DNA of 64,000 nt from Mesorhizobium sp. WSM3862. Its GTDB lineage: Bacteria; Pseudomonadota; Alphaproteobacteria; Rhizobiales; Rhizobiaceae. Position 1 is the stretch's first letter; each line of letters starts with the position of its first letter. The translations under genes and the position numbers were made by a program. Where the stretch lies: the NCBI RefSeq assembly GCF_002294985.1, contig NZ_NSGE01000003.1:310001-374000 (forward strand). The letters are read 5' to 3'. The notes beneath the pieces are model-generated. The model saw nothing but the letters and a program-made list of their open reading frames with translations, did no database searches and was not told where the DNA came from. This document shows positions 20,549-30,728 of this stretch, piece after piece.

Positions 20549-21468
20549 TCCTCTGCTGTGGCGAAGCCCTGATCGATATGCTGCCGCGCACGACGACGGA
20601 AGGCGAAGCGGCCTTCGCGCCTTATGTCGGCGGGGCGGTGTTCAACACGGCGATCGCGCTCGGGCGGCTCGGCGCTCCGGCAGGCTTCTTCTCAGGTCTC
20701 TCCTCCGACCTGTTCGGCGGCCAGTTCCGCGAGGCGCTGGGAGCAAGCAAGGTGAGCTCGACCTATGCGCACACCTCGCCCAGGCCCACCACGCTCGCCT
20801 TCGTGCGGCTCACCGATGGCCAGGCGACCTACACGTTCTACGACGAGAACACCGCCGGGCGCATGCTCGCCATCGAGGACCTGCCGAAGCTCGGGGCCGA
20901 GATCGAGGCGATGCTGTTCGGCGCGATCAGCCTCATCTCGGAACCGGCGGGATCGGCCTATGAGGAGTTCATGCGGCGCGAGCACAACAGCCGGGTGATG
21001 ATGCTCGACCCCAACATCCGGCCGAACTTCATTCCGGACAAGGCCAAGCATCTGAGGCGCATCCGCGAGATGATGGCGATGGCCGACATCGTCAAACTGT
21101 CGGACGAAGACCTCAACTGGTTCGACGAAGCGGGCTCGCACGAGGAGGTCGTGCGCAACTGGCTTGACCGCGGCCCCAGGCTGATCGTCGTCACCCATGG
21201 CAGCGAAGGCGCCGTCGGCTACAGCAGGGAGCACAAGGTCACGGTGGTGCCGCGGAAGGTGAAGGTGGTCGACACGGTCGGCGCCGGCGACACCTTCAAT
21301 GCCGGCATCCTTGCCTCGCTGCACGAGCAGGGTCTACTCACCAAGGCAGCGATCGGCGGCCTCTCGGAGGAAGCCATCCGCAGCGCGCTGGAGCTTGGCG
21401 CCAGGGCCGCCGCCGTGACGGTATCTCGGGCCGGCGCCAACCCGCCATGGCGGCACGAAATAGCCTGA
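20545..21468 (+). CDS. PfkB-family sugar kinase, probable fructokinase (FrcK-like)
   Basis: 307-residue ribokinase-fold kinase. N-terminal GGAVFNTAIALGRLG substrate loop and the C-terminal DTVGAGDTFNAG with the catalytic Asp are intact. It should phosphorylate the hexose brought in by the FrcBCA-like transporter, giving a hexose phosphate that feeds glycolysis and pgm. ATGA overlap with the mutarotase gene. The 253 bases after its stop hold no gene that I can support and should contain the promoter of the next gene. Confidence 0.88.
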   Translation: MILCCGEALIDMLPRTTTEGEAAFAPYVGGAVFNTAIALGRLGAPAGFFSGLSSDLFGGQFREALGASKVSSTYAHTSPRPTTLAFVRLTDGQATYTFYDENTAGRMLAIEDLPKLGAEIEAMLFGAISLISEPAGSAYEEFMRREHNSRVMMLDPNIRPNFIPDKAKHLRRIREMMAMADIVKLSDEDLNWFDEAGSHEEVVRNWLDRGPRLIVVTHGSEGAVGYSREHKVTVVPRKVKVVDTVGAGDTFNAGILASLHEQGLLTKAAIGGLSEEAIRSALELGARAAAVTVSRAGANPPWRHEIA

Positions 21469-21721
21469 TCGGCTGCCCGGTCTCGCCGGCGGTCCCCGCC
21501 GGAGCGATCACTTTATGTTTCGAAGGGCCGGAAACAGCGCGACAAGAGCCGCTTCGAATACGCTTGGAAGCCCGGATTTCCGGCTTCTTCTGGCAATGCG
21601 CAGGCAAAAAACGGTAACATACTGCGACACTTGCGCAATTCGCCTTGGCCATGGGCGGCTTTTTCAGCCGTAGCAAGTCTGGTACCAGCGGGCCGGTTTA
21701 CTGGCAGCATCTGAGGCCGAC

Positions 21722-22864
21722 ATGCAGTTCATCGATCTTGGCGCGCAGCGCGAACGAATCCGCGACCGGCTGAAGGCCGCGATCGACACGGTGGTCGAAG
21801 ACGGCCGTTACATCCTCGGCCCGCAAGTCGCAGAATTCGAGAACAAGCTCGCGGCTTATGTCGGCGTCAAGCACGTGGTGGCCTGCGCCAACGGCACCGA
21901 TGCGCTGCTTCTGCCGCTGTTTGCGGCCGGCATCGGTCCGGGCGATGCCGTGTTCGTACCAAGCTTCACCTTCGCCGCGACGGCCGAGGTGGCGGCGCTC
22001 GCCAAGGCCGAACCTGTCTTCGTCGACGTCGATCCCGACACTTACAACATCGATATCGCCAGCCTGGAGGCGGCGATCGACATGATCAAGAAGCAAGGAA
22101 GGCTGAAGCCGAAGGCGATCATCCCGGTCGACCTGTTCGGACTCGCCGCCGACTACGAGGCGATCATGGCGATCGCAAAGCGCGAGAGCCTGCTGGTGAT
22201 CGAGGACGCCGCCCAGTCGATGGGCGGCTCGGCCGACGGCACGATGTGCGGCGCCTTCGGCCATGTCGGCTCGACCAGCTTCTATCCGGCCAAGCCGCTC
22301 GGCTGCTACGGCGACGGCGGCGCGATGTTCACCAACGATGCTGCGCTCGCCGACAAGCTGCGCTCCTTCGCCTTCCACGGCAAGGGCGAGACGCAGTACG
22401 ACAACATCCGCGTCGGCATCAATTCGCGCCTCGATACGCTGCAGGCGGCGATCCTGATCGAGAAGCTCGCCATCCTCGAGGAAGAGATGGTGGCCCGCCA
22501 GGCGGTCGCCGACCGTTACGCCAACGGGCTTGGCGACATCGTCAAGGCATCACGCAATCTCGGCCACGGCCGCTCGGCCTGGGCACAATATGCCATCGAG
22601 ACGCCGAAGCGCGACGGGTTGAAGGCGCATCTCGGCGAAAAAGGCATCCCGTCGGTCATCTATTACGTGAAGCCGCTGCACGAACAAATCGCCTACCGCG
22701 ATTATCCGCGTACGCCGACCGGTCTTACGGTTTCGGAAAAGCTGCCGAAGCAGATCCTCTGTCTGCCGATGCACGCCTACCTCAGCGAAGCCGACCAGGA
22801 CAAGATCATCGAGACGATCCGCAATTATATCGGCTCGAACTCGGCGCAGGTCGCGGCTGCCTGA
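21722..22864 (+). CDS. DegT/DnrJ/EryC1/StrS sugar aminotransferase (WbpE-like)
   Basis: 380-residue PLP enzyme that aminates keto groups on nucleotide sugars. The start MQFIDLGAQRERI, the CANGTDALLLPLF loop, VIEDAAQSMGGS (PLP ring contact) and TSFYPAKPLGCYGDGGAMFTND with the Schiff-base Lys closely follow the WbpE/WlbC type, which acts on UDP-3-keto-hexuronic acid derivatives. The VGINSRLDTLQAAIL segment is also conserved. It is a lone plus-strand gene before the sulfate genes. It probably supplies an amino sugar for a surface polysaccharide; the exact substrate is inferred. Confidence 0.85.
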   Translation: MQFIDLGAQRERIRDRLKAAIDTVVEDGRYILGPQVAEFENKLAAYVGVKHVVACANGTDALLLPLFAAGIGPGDAVFVPSFTFAATAEVAALAKAEPVFVDVDPDTYNIDIASLEAAIDMIKKQGRLKPKAIIPVDLFGLAADYEAIMAIAKRESLLVIEDAAQSMGGSADGTMCGAFGHVGSTSFYPAKPLGCYGDGGAMFTNDAALADKLRSFAFHGKGETQYDNIRVGINSRLDTLQAAILIEKLAILEEEMVARQAVADRYANGLGDIVKASRNLGHGRSAWAQYAIETPKRDGLKAHLGEKGIPSVIYYVKPLHEQIAYRDYPRTPTGLTVSEKLPKQILCLPMHAYLSEADQDKIIETIRNYIGSNSAQVAAA

Positions 22865-22885
22865 TCTCCCCCCTTCAGGAGGAGA

Positions 22886-23704
22886 TTAAGCCTCCACGCC
22901 CTTCCCCGTCGCAATGAAGTACGGGTTGGCGAAATCCGTGTCAGTGGCCTGGTTGCGTTTGCCGTAGAGGAGCGGCTGGCCGTCCAGCGTACGGGTCATG
23001 CCGCCGGCGGCGCGCAGCACCGCATCGCCGGCCGCCGTATCCCATTCCATGGTGCGACCGAAGCGCGGATAAACGTCGGCCTCGGCGGCGGCGAGCAGGC
23101 AGAATTTCAGCGACGAGCCTATCGAGACGATGTCGGTGGCGCCGAGATCGCGAATGAAGGCTTCGGTTTCCGGCGTGTTGTGCGAGCGGCTGGCGACGAC
23201 GGCGAGCGGCGTGCCGCCTGCCCGCACGGTGATTGGCCGACGGCCGGCGACACGATAGTCGCCGTCAACGTCGATCGCTTCCGCCGTCCCCGGCCGACCG
23301 GAGAAGAAACGTCCTGTGCAAGGCGCGAACACGACGCCGACTTCCGGCACGCCGTGGCGCACCAGCGCAATGTTGACGGTAAAATCGGTGCGGCGGTTGA
23401 CGAATTCCTTGGTGCCGTCGAGCGGATCGACGAGGAAGAAGGCGCCGTCGAGGTCGGGCGTGGCAACACCCGCCGCAACCTCCTCCTCGGCCACGCAGGG
23501 GATCTCCGGATAAGCGGTGCGCAGGCCGGCCAGGATGATCTTTTCGCTTTCGCGATCGGCTTCCGTCACCGGCGAAGAGTCGGACTTGCTGTCGACGGCG
23601 CAGCCTTCGTGGAAAACGCGCATCACCGCGCGGCCGGCATCGAGCGCGAGGCGCTCGAACACGCCAAGCATTGCCGCGTCGTCAGATGCCGCCGCCATCG
23701 TCAT
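22886..23704 (-). CDS. cysQ: 3'(2'),5'-bisphosphate nucleotidase CysQ
   Basis: 272-residue inositol-monophosphatase-fold enzyme that converts PAP to AMP and so removes the by-product of PAPS-using sulfotransferases. Metal-binding motifs are visible: [17 protein letters not shown] and [18 protein letters not shown] 23704 is chosen because GAAGAG lies just before it; a TTG further upstream is possible but less likely. The start lies inside the 3' end of cysNC (23-base overlap), so the two are translationally linked. Last gene of the cysD-cysNC-cysQ operon. Confidence 0.92.
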   Translation of the reverse strand: MTMAAASDDAAMLGVFERLALDAGRAVMRVFHEGCAVDSKSDSSPVTEADRESEKIILAGLRTAYPEIPCVAEEEVAAGVATPDLDGAFFLVDPLDGTKEFVNRRTDFTVNIALVRHGVPEVGVVFAPCTGRFFSGRPGTAEAIDVDGDYRVAGRRPITVRAGGTPLAVVASRSHNTPETEAFIRDLGATDIVSIGSSLKFCLLAAAEADVYPRFGRTMEWDTAAGDAVLRAAGGMTRTLDGQPLLYGKRNQATDTDFANPYFIATGKGVEA

Positions 23705-25619
23705 ACTGCTCTTCGGCAACGTCGCGCTCCGTCAGCCAGTGTTCCAACGCTTCCGCCATCTCCTCGGGCGTCCTGCCGAGAGTCTTGAGGTGGATCTCGG
23801 GGTTCTCCGGCGTCTCGTAGGGAGAATCGACGCCGGTGAAGTTCTTGATCTCGCCGCTCAAGGCGCGGGCGTAAAGGCCCTTCGGGTCGCGGCGGGCGCA
23901 TTCCTCGAACGGCGTGTCGACGAACACCTCTACGAATTCCCCCTCGCCCATCAGCTCGCGCGCCATGCGCCGCTCGGCGCTGAAGGGCGAAATGAACGAG
24001 ACGATGACGATCAGGCCCGCATCGGCCATCAGCTTGGCCACTTCGGCGACGCGGCGGATGTTTTCGACCCGATCCGCGTCGGTGAAGCCGAGATCGCGGT
24101 TGAGGCCGTGGCGGACATTGTCGCCGTCGAGGATGTAGGTGTGGCGGCCGGACGCGAACAGCTTCCTCTCGAAAAGATTTGCGATGGTCGACTTGCCGGA
24201 ACCGGACAGACCGGTGAACCAGAACACCGCCGGGCGCTGGTTCTTCAGGTCGGAGCGGCCGCGCTTGCCGACGTCGAGCGATTGCCAATGAATATTTTCG
24301 GCGCGGCGCAGCGAATGCAGGATCATGCCGGCGCCGACGGTGGCGTTGCTGATGCGGTCGATCAGGATGAAGGCGCCGGTCGTGCGGTTCTCGGCGAAGG
24401 GATCGAAGGCGATCGGCGCCCGGGTCGACAGGTTGCACACCCCGACCTCGTTGAGGTCGAGAGACTTCGCAGCCTCATGCGCGAAATCGTTGACGTTGAC
24501 GCGGTATTTCAGATCGGTGACGGTCGCGCTCACCTGATCGGTTTCGGTGCGCAGGATATAGGACCGGCCGGGCAGCAGGGCCTGCTCGTCGAACCAGACC
24601 AGATTGGCGGCGAACTGGTCGGCGACCTGCGGACGTGCGGCCGGCGATACCAGCATGTTGCCGCGCGAAACCTCGACCTCGTCCTCGAGGACGAGCGTGA
24701 TGGCCTGGCCGGCAACAGCCTGCTCAAGGTCGCCGCCATGCGCGACGATGCGCTTGACCCGGGAGGCCCTGCCCGACTTGGCGACCACGACCTCGTCGCC
24801 TTTGGAAACGGAACCGGATGCAATTGTTCCGGCAAAGCCGCGAAAATCGAGGTTGGGACGGTTCACATACTGGACGGGAAAGCGGAACGGCAATTCGATC
24901 GCCGCCTCGTCGACGGACACGGTTTCCAGATGCTCGATAAGCGACGGCCCGGAATACCAGGGCGTGCGCTCCGAGCGGCTGGTGACATTGTCGCCGAAGC
25001 GCGCGGACATCGGAATCGGCACGATACTGTTGAAGCCCAGGCTTTGCGCGAATTCGCCGTAGTCGGCGACGATCCGGTCGAACACGGTCTTGTCGAAGCC
25101 GACGAGGTCGATCTTGTTGACGGCAAGGACGATGTGACGAATGCCGAGCAGCGAGGCGATGATCGAATGGCGCCGCGTCTGGCGCAGCACCCCCTGGCGC
25201 GCATCGATCAGCACGATGGCGAGGTCGGCGGTCGAAGCGCCCGTCGCCATGTTGCGCGTGTATTGCTCATGGCCGGGCGTGTCGGCGACGATGAACTTGC
25301 GCTTCGGCGTGGCGAAGAAGCGGTAGGCGACGTCGATTGTGATGCCCTGCTCGCGCTCGGCCTCCAGGCCGTCGACGAGGAGCGCGAAGTCGATGTCGTC
25401 GCCGGTGGTGCCGTGCTTGCGAGAATCGTTCTCCAACGCGGCGAGCTGGTCCTCGAAAATCTGCTTGGTATCGGACAGCAGCCGGCCGATGAGCGTCGAC
25501 TTGCCGTCGTCGACCGAGCCGCAGGTGAGAAAGCGCAGCAGCGATTTCTTCTCCTGCGCGGCCATGTAGTCGCGGATCGAATCGGTCGGGGCGAGGCTCT
25601 TGGCCAGGATGTGGCGCAT
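23682..25619 (-). CDS. cysNC: Bifunctional sulfate adenylyltransferase subunit 1 / APS kinase
   Basis: 645-residue fusion. The N-terminal GTPase half (CysN) has GSVDDGKST, the DTPGHEQY switch and NKIDLVG, and drives ATP sulfurylase with CysD. The C-terminal half (from about residue 460) is APS kinase (CysC), with [27 protein letters not shown] and the [10 protein letters not shown] motif. Together with CysD it makes PAPS from sulfate and ATP. This is the same architecture as NodQ. No nodulation genes are nearby, so a housekeeping or polysaccharide-sulfation role is more likely. Two-base gap after cysD. Confidence 0.95.
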   Translation of the reverse strand: MRHILAKSLAPTDSIRDYMAAQEKKSLLRFLTCGSVDDGKSTLIGRLLSDTKQIFEDQLAALENDSRKHGTTGDDIDFALLVDGLEAEREQGITIDVAYRFFATPKRKFIVADTPGHEQYTRNMATGASTADLAIVLIDARQGVLRQTRRHSIIASLLGIRHIVLAVNKIDLVGFDKTVFDRIVADYGEFAQSLGFNSIVPIPMSARFGDNVTSRSERTPWYSGPSLIEHLETVSVDEAAIELPFRFPVQYVNRPNLDFRGFAGTIASGSVSKGDEVVVAKSGRASRVKRIVAHGGDLEQAVAGQAITLVLEDEVEVSRGNMLVSPAARPQVADQFAANLVWFDEQALLPGRSYILRTETDQVSATVTDLKYRVNVNDFAHEAAKSLDLNEVGVCNLSTRAPIAFDPFAENRTTGAFILIDRISNATVGAGMILHSLRRAENIHWQSLDVGKRGRSDLKNQRPAVFWFTGLSGSGKSTIANLFERKLFASGRHTYILDGDNVRHGLNRDLGFTDADRVENIRRVAEVAKLMADAGLIVIVSFISPFSAERRMARELMGEGEFVEVFVDTPFEECARRDPKGLYARALSGEIKNFTGVDSPYETPENPEIHLKTLGRTPEEMAEALEHWLTERDVAEEQYDDGGGI

Positions 25620-25621
25620 GC

Positions 25622-26527
25622 TCAGAAATACCCCTCGCGCTTCTTCTTTTCCATGGAACCTGCCTCGTCGCGGTCGATGAGGCGGCCCTGGCGCTCGGAG
25701 GTGCGGGCGGTCAGCATCTCGCCGACGATGGCTTCGAGCGTGTCGGCATCCGATTCTATGGCGCCCGTCAGCGGATAGCAGCCCAGCGTGCGGAAGCGCA
25801 CGAGACGGTTCTCGATCTTCTCGCCGGGGCGCAGTTGCATGCGGTCATCGTCCTTCATGATGAGCATGCCGTCGCGTTCGACGACCGGCCGCTCCTTGGC
25901 GAAATAGAGCGGCACGATCGGGATGTTCTCCTGCAAGATATACTGCCAAATGTCGAGCTCGGTCCAGTTGGACAGGGGAAAGACGCGGATCGATTCACCC
26001 GGCGCGATCCGGGTGTTGAAGATCTTCCACATTTCCGGCCGCTGGTTCTTGGGATCCCAGGCATGCTGGGCATTGCGGAAGGAAAAGATGCGCTCCTTGG
26101 CGCGCGACTTCTCCTCGTCGCGACGGGCGCCGCCGAAGGCTGCGTCGAAGCCGTATTTGTCGAGCGCCTGGCGCAGCGCCACCGTCTTCATCACATGGGT
26201 GTGGGTGTTCGAGCCGTGATCGAAGGGGTTGATGCCGTCGCGCACGCCGTCTTCGTTGACATGAACAAGCAGGTCGAAGCCGAGCTTCTGCGCCATCTGA
26301 TCGCGAAAGGCGATCATCTCACGGAACTTCCAGGTCGTGTCGACATGCAGGAAGGGAAATGGCGGCTTGGCGGGATAGAAGGCCTTCATCGCCAGATGCA
26401 TCAGCACCGAGGAATCCTTGCCGACCGAATAGAGCATCACCGGCTTGGCGAAAGAGGCCGCAACCTCACGGAAGATATGGATGGATTCGGCCTCTAGCCG
26501 CTGCAGATGGGTGAGCGCGATGTTCAT
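25622..26527 (-). CDS. cysD: Sulfate adenylyltransferase subunit 2
   Basis: 301-residue PP-loop ATP pyrophosphatase, the catalytic subunit of ATP sulfurylase. The P-loop [18 protein letters not shown] (near residue 33), the HVDTTWKF and [15 protein letters not shown] segments and the C-terminal EKKKREGYF are all family hallmarks. It works as a complex with CysN of the next gene. It is the first gene of the operon; its promoter should lie in the 439-base gap upstream, which it shares with the divergent O-antigen ligase-like gene. Confidence 0.95.
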   Translation of the reverse strand: MNIALTHLQRLEAESIHIFREVAASFAKPVMLYSVGKDSSVLMHLAMKAFYPAKPPFPFLHVDTTWKFREMIAFRDQMAQKLGFDLLVHVNEDGVRDGINPFDHGSNTHTHVMKTVALRQALDKYGFDAAFGGARRDEEKSRAKERIFSFRNAQHAWDPKNQRPEMWKIFNTRIAPGESIRVFPLSNWTELDIWQYILQENIPIVPLYFAKERPVVERDGMLIMKDDDRMQLRPGEKIENRLVRFRTLGCYPLTGAIESDADTLEAIVGEMLTARTSERQGRLIDRDEAGSMEKKKREGYF

Positions 26528-26966
26528 AAGCTATTGAGCGTTCTTTCGTGCCGGCCAGGCCTTGCAGCAGGCGATTGGCGCGGTTTGCTAAAACAGCCCG
26601 TCAAGCCCTGGACCCTTGTCGCGGGCGTTCTAGCAGATCGCCATCGCCCATAACAATGCAAGACCCGCGCCGGGCACAGCGCTTTGGGAATGAATTTTCC
26701 AAGTGAGCTTGATAAGTCGGAAAATTCTCCCAGACAAGCCGAGCAATTGAAAGGGGCTGAACAAACCTATTTGCTTCGATCGGCTAGGTTGACTTCCAAG
26801 AGCTTTCGTCCACGCCGCCGATTTTTGGCTGGACATCCTTCGGTCGCCCTATCGGAGATCGGAGCCAGCCGCTATACCGGCGCGGGAGCGGGCGAGGCGC
26901 GGCAGAACGGGATCGGTCAAGGCCAATTGTTCGGTACTCCGGCGGGTCTGCGCACAACCTGGAAGA
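26528..26966. other. Divergent intergenic region between cysD and the O-antigen ligase-like gene
   Basis: 439 bases without a gene I can support. It must hold promoters for cysD (minus) and the ligase-like gene (plus). The stretch around 26680-26790 is locally AT-rich. Reading frames that cross the region on both strands have no recognisable protein features. I see no clear riboswitch or terminator. Confidence 0.5.
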
Positions 26967-28271
26967 TTGCGAAGCAAGGCATTGAACCCGTTTACATCGC
27001 TTCGGCGACATCTCACGCCGACACAGATCAACATCTACTTCTCGATCGTCTGCTTCTTCTCGCCGCCGGTGCTGGGATCGGTGGTCAGCTTCGTTTTCAA
27101 CGGCGGCGCGCTTTGGTCCGTGGTTCTGCTCGCCATCAAACGGCGGCGGTTCAACATCGACCGGTCGATGCTGGCCACGACGGTGGCGATCTGTGCCTAT
27201 TGCGCGGCCATCGTCCTTGCTTCGATCGTCAACGGCACGCTGGCGGCGGATCTGCGGTTGTTCCTGCCGCTGATCACTTTCCTCTTCTTTCCGATCTCCT
27301 ATTCGACCTGGAGCATCACGGAAAAGACCGTGCTTGTCCGCATCGTCGTGCTGGCGAGCGCCGCGGCATGTTTCGGTGCGCTGCTGCTCGCCGTCGTTCA
27401 GTATTACTGGATCGGCACCAGGGCCGAAGGCGGTGCCGGGAACGCAATCGTATTCGCGACGGTGACCTGCCTTGCCGCGGCGATGAGCCTCGCAGGCGCG
27501 CTTTCGGGGATCGAGAAGCGCTGGAAGCTGCTGACCCTCGCTGCGCTTGCGGGCAGCTTGGCGGTGCTTTATTCGGGCTCCCGCATCATCTGGCTGGCGC
27601 TGCTGCTGGCGGGCATGGCCGTGCTCTCGATCAACCGGCGCCGGCTCAGCGGGTTGAAACTGGCGCGCATTGCGCTGATTGCCGGCGGCGCCTGCCTGCT
27701 GCTCGCCGCGATCGCGTTTCCCGTCATTGCCAATCGCGCTGACTTCCTTTTCAGCGACTTGGATGCGCTGACCACCAAGAACGACCATACGACGGCGCTT
27801 GGGCTGCGGGTGGCGATGTGGGAGATCGGCACGAACGCGTTTCACGAGGCTCCGATTTTCGGACATGGCATCACAGGCAGCCGGGCGCTGATGAAACAGG
27901 GTTTTCACGATCAATTCGGCATGGACGCAGGCTACAACCATTACCACAACGGTTTTCTGACCGCGGCGGTGCAGGCCGGTTTGTTAGGGGCGTTCGCCTT
28001 GGCGGCGATCTTCGTCGTCGCGGCCTGGAACGCGGCAAGGGCGCTGCGCCGCAGCGCCGGCCCAGCGGAACGGTTCGGCGCAACGATGATCATCGTCACG
28101 GTCGTCACCTATCTCATAGGCGGGCTGACCGGTATCCTGGTCGGCCAGGACCTTCTCGATTCGACGCTGATGGTGTTCCTGGTTTCGGGAACCTATCTGG
28201 CTTGCGGACGAACGGTGCCGCCGACCGGCAAGAGCGCCGCCATTCCTTCGGCCGCCGGCCGGCGAACATGA
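26967..28271 (+). CDS. O-antigen ligase/polymerase-type membrane protein (Wzy_C family)
   Basis: 434-residue integral membrane protein with about ten hydrophobic segments and one large periplasmic loop (about residues 255-330). The loop contains LGLRVAMWEIGTNAF and the GYNHYHNGFL motif with the conserved His typical of WaaL/Wzy ligases. Such proteins join a polyprenol-linked glycan to lipid A-core or polymerise repeat units at the periplasmic face. With an ABC exporter (wzm/wzt) in the same window, a ligase role is more likely than polymerase. The start is uncertain: TTG 26967 or TTG 26982. The stop overlaps the next gene by ATGA. Confidence 0.8.
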   Translation: MRSKALNPFTSLRRHLTPTQINIYFSIVCFFSPPVLGSVVSFVFNGGALWSVVLLAIKRRRFNIDRSMLATTVAICAYCAAIVLASIVNGTLAADLRLFLPLITFLFFPISYSTWSITEKTVLVRIVVLASAAACFGALLLAVVQYYWIGTRAEGGAGNAIVFATVTCLAAAMSLAGALSGIEKRWKLLTLAALAGSLAVLYSGSRIIWLALLLAGMAVLSINRRRLSGLKLARIALIAGGACLLLAAIAFPVIANRADFLFSDLDALTTKNDHTTALGLRVAMWEIGTNAFHEAPIFGHGITGSRALMKQGFHDQFGMDAGYNHYHNGFLTAAVQAGLLGAFALAAIFVVAAWNAARALRRSAGPAERFGATMIIVTVVTYLIGGLTGILVGQDLLDSTLMVFLVSGTYLACGRTVPPTGKSAAIPSAAGRRT

Positions 28272-29203
28272 AGGTCCTGGTCACCGGGGCGACGGGGCTG
28301 ATCGGACGCCAGATGACCGGCCGGCTGCGTCAGGCCGGCTTCGACATACGCATTGTGTCCCGCCGGCCAGAACGACTGCAGGCTGCGGGCGATGTCTTTG
28401 CGCTGCCTGGCGCCGATGCGCCGGACGACGCCTTCCTGGCACTGATGCGCGGCGTGAGCCATGTCGTCCACTGCGCGGCGCTGAACAACGATCGGAACGC
28501 CAGCGACGCCGACTACCAGGCCGCCAATGCGATGCTGACCGCGCGGCTGGCCAAGGCCACGGCTGCACGTTGCGGCGGGCGCTTCATCTTTCTCTCCTCG
28601 ATCCGGGCCGTCGCCGGTCCCGGCTTCAGCGGCACGATCAACGAGGCGACGCCCCCTGCTCCGCAATGCGCCTATGGCCGCTCCAAACGCGACGGCGAGA
28701 TCAGGATGATCGAGGCTTACGCCGGTCGCCCGGATGCCACGGCGCTGCGCCTGCCGCCCGTCTATGGCGAGGGCATGAGGGGCAACATGGCATCGCTGAT
28801 GCGGCTTGCCGACACCGCCCTGCCGCTGCCGGCCGGCGCGCTGGCAGGTGTGCGTTCGCTGATCGCGTCCGACACGGCGGCGGGCGCGGTGCTGCACCTT
28901 GTCAGCCGTCCAGGACCGCTCCACCCGGCCTATGTCGCGGGCAACTCAGTTCCGCTGGCGATGTCGGAAATCATTGCCGCGTTCCGGCGTGGTTTCGGCC
29001 GTCCGCCGCGGCTTTTTCCCATGCCCGCGATGCCGCTGCGGCTGGCGGCAAGGCTGCTCGGCATGCAGGCATCGTGGCAAGCCTTGACCGCGACCCAGAT
29101 CTGCGATCCGTCGCTGCTGGCCTCGGAAGGTTGGATGCCGGAAACCGATACGCTCGGCCGGCTTGAGGAACTGGCGCGAAAGAAGGCCGCTCAGGCCCGG
29201 TAG
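28268..29203 (+). CDS. NAD-dependent epimerase/dehydratase, probable nucleotide-sugar 4-reductase (WreQ/WbpV-like)
   Basis: 311-residue extended short-chain dehydrogenase. The nucleotide loop VTGATGLIGRQM is at the N-terminus; the catalytic Ser (LSSIRAV) and the YGRSK active site (near residues 136-140) are present. Its small size and its place beside a sugar-phosphate transferase and a PglF-type dehydratase resemble the WreQ/WreU/WreV set that makes and transfers QuiNAc in rhizobia. It would then reduce the 4-keto intermediate to UDP-QuiNAc. Overlaps the ligase-like gene by ATGA and its 3' end overlaps the convergent sugar transferase by 13 bases. Enzyme specificity is inferred from context. 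Confidence 0.72.
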   Translation: MKVLVTGATGLIGRQMTGRLRQAGFDIRIVSRRPERLQAAGDVFALPGADAPDDAFLALMRGVSHVVHCAALNNDRNASDADYQAANAMLTARLAKATAARCGGRFIFLSSIRAVAGPGFSGTINEATPPAPQCAYGRSKRDGEIRMIEAYAGRPDATALRLPPVYGEGMRGNMASLMRLADTALPLPAGALAGVRSLIASDTAAGAVLHLVSRPGPLHPAYVAGNSVPLAMSEIIAAFRRGFGRPPRLFPMPAMPLRLAARLLGMQASWQALTATQICDPSLLASEGWMPETDTLGRLEELARKKAAQAR

Positions 29204-29727
29204 AATGTCCCCAGCAATATTCTGAGGTCGAGGCCGATCGAAGCGGCCTTCAGATAGGCTGCGTCGGTCTCGGCGCAGAGTTTCGGATCGGACATGTCGA
29301 TGCCCTTGATCTGCGCCAGCCCGGTGATGCCCGGAAGCGCCGAAAGCACGCCCAGCCGCTGCCGGTGGCCGATCAACTCCGTTTGCGTCGGCAGGCACGG
29401 ACGGGGACCGACAAGGCTCATCTCGCTCTTGAGCACGTTCCAGAGCTGCGGCAGCTCATCGATCTTGGTCGCGCGCAGCACCCTGCCGACCGCGGTGACC
29501 GACCCAGCAGGCGCCTCGTGCGTTGGCAAGGACGGGGTGTTGCGATGCATGGTGCGCAGCTTGTGGCAGGCAAAGACAGCGCCGCCCCGCCCGACGCGCA
29601 GCTGCGAAAAGATGGCCGGTCCGGGCGATGTCGCCCTGACCGCCAGCATGGCGATCAGCACAACGGGCGACGTAACCGCCAGCATGACGGCCGCGATAGT
29701 CAGGTCGAAAGCCCGCTTTGCCGTCAC
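29191..29727 (-). CDS. Monotopic sugar-1-phosphate transferase (bacterial sugar transferase family)
   Basis: 178-residue PglC/WreU-type phosphoglycosyltransferase that starts glycan assembly by moving a sugar-phosphate from UDP-sugar to undecaprenyl phosphate. It begins with the family KRAFDLTIAAVMLAVTSPVV re-entrant hydrophobic segment and contains FACHKLRTM, ATKIDELPQLWNVL with the catalytic Asp-Glu dyad, MSLVGPRP and LPGITGLAQIKG. It has no N-terminal multi-helix domain, so it is the short, monotopic form. It lies three bases after the GT2 gene on the same strand. Confidence 0.9.
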   Translation of the reverse strand: MTAKRAFDLTIAAVMLAVTSPVVLIAMLAVRATSPGPAIFSQLRVGRGGAVFACHKLRTMHRNTPSLPTHEAPAGSVTAVGRVLRATKIDELPQLWNVLKSEMSLVGPRPCLPTQTELIGHRQRLGVLSALPGITGLAQIKGIDMSDPKLCAETDAAYLKAASIGLDLRILLGTFYRA

Positions 29728-29730
29728 GGC

Positions 29731-30663
29731 TCAGATCCGCCGCCAAAGAAAGGCAAGGTAGAGGCCGAGCGTGCCCATCAGGGTCTGCCGGTAGACGCCG
29801 CTTTTGCCGAGCAGGCTGAAGCGCCTGAGAGCACTGCCCTTGCGCGCCCTGATGAACAGGCGAAGGCAACGTGCTGCATCGCGTGTAACGAGGTCGCGGT
29901 TGACGGCAAGGCCTCTGAGATTGCTGTCCGTCCAGGTGGCGAACTGGCCCTGGAACAGCCGCCCGAGCCTCGAAAGCCTTGCCCTCCAGGAGACGTTGGC
30001 GCCCACCAGGTTCGCCCCGTGCTGCCGGTATTTGACCAGCGGCCGCGGCTCGTAGCGGACCGTGCCGCCGGCGGCGGTGACGACGAGATAGGCCCACCAG
30101 TCATGGCTGACGAATTCGGTTCTTGACGAGGCCTTCGCCAGAAGGTCGCGCGCCGCGCGGTTGAAGAGCATGGTGTTGCCGCCGGCGATGCTCTGCACAA
30201 GGGCGTTGCGGAAGGACGGCGGGCGGCGGAACAGCGGCGAATGGCCGGCCGGGACGCCGGTCTCGGAAATGGTCACCGTGCGCGAGCAGAACAGGAGCGG
30301 CATTGCCATATCCTCTTTCTCCATCCAGCGAATGGCGCTCTCCAGCCGGTCCGGCTCCCAGACATCGTCCTGGTCGCAAAAGGCGTAGTAATCGGCATCG
30401 ACGCGCGGCTCGATGATCATCGAGCGGAAGTTGGCGGCGAAGCCGTTTCGCGGACCCTGCACCAGCGTAAGGGAGCCCTTGTTCCAGCGGGACCGCCACG
30501 CCTCGAGGATCGCAAGCGTGGCGTCCGTCGAGCCGTCGTCGGAAACCCAGAGATCGACATGGGGCCACGACTGGTCGAGCAAGGACTGCAACTGCTCGCC
30601 GATAAAGGCGGCGCCATCCCTCGTGCCCATGAGAACGGCCACGCGCTGATCTTTCCCGGTCAC
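29731..30663 (-). CDS. Family 2 glycosyltransferase
   Basis: 310-residue GT-A glycosyltransferase. N-terminal VAVLMGTRDGAAFIGEQL, the SDDGSTDATLAIL nucleotide-binding segment and the FCDQDDVWEPDRL metal-binding motif are typical of rhamnosyltransferase-like GT2 proteins. Later HDWWAYLVV and the C-terminal basic/hydrophobic tail suggest peripheral membrane binding on the cytosolic face. The start is GTG 30663. It follows the 4,6-dehydratase gene by 65 bases and precedes the sugar transferase by three. Donor and acceptor are not evident; rhamnose is plausible because rfbABCD are in the window. Confidence 0.85.
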   Translation of the reverse strand: MTGKDQRVAVLMGTRDGAAFIGEQLQSLLDQSWPHVDLWVSDDGSTDATLAILEAWRSRWNKGSLTLVQGPRNGFAANFRSMIIEPRVDADYYAFCDQDDVWEPDRLESAIRWMEKEDMAMPLLFCSRTVTISETGVPAGHSPLFRRPPSFRNALVQSIAGGNTMLFNRAARDLLAKASSRTEFVSHDWWAYLVVTAAGGTVRYEPRPLVKYRQHGANLVGANVSWRARLSRLGRLFQGQFATWTDSNLRGLAVNRDLVTRDAARCLRLFIRARKGSALRRFSLLGKSGVYRQTLMGTLGLYLAFLWRRI

Positions 30664-30728
30664 TGTTTCAGAACCTGCAGGGCATTCGAACAGGCTTCAA
30701 TAGCCAATTGCGGGAGGACGGCACAGGC

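Noticed and set aside
22886..26527. cysD-cysNC as nodPQ of a symbiotic island
   Set aside because: The architecture is the same as NodP/NodQ, but no nod genes, nod box or symbiotic genes are visible nearby. Housekeeping or polysaccharide sulfation is the simpler reading.
26684..27742. Plus-strand frame across the cysD-ligase gap
   Set aside because: The second half is a frame-shifted shadow of the membrane protein at 26967-28271 (Arg/His-rich), and the first half has no recognisable feature.
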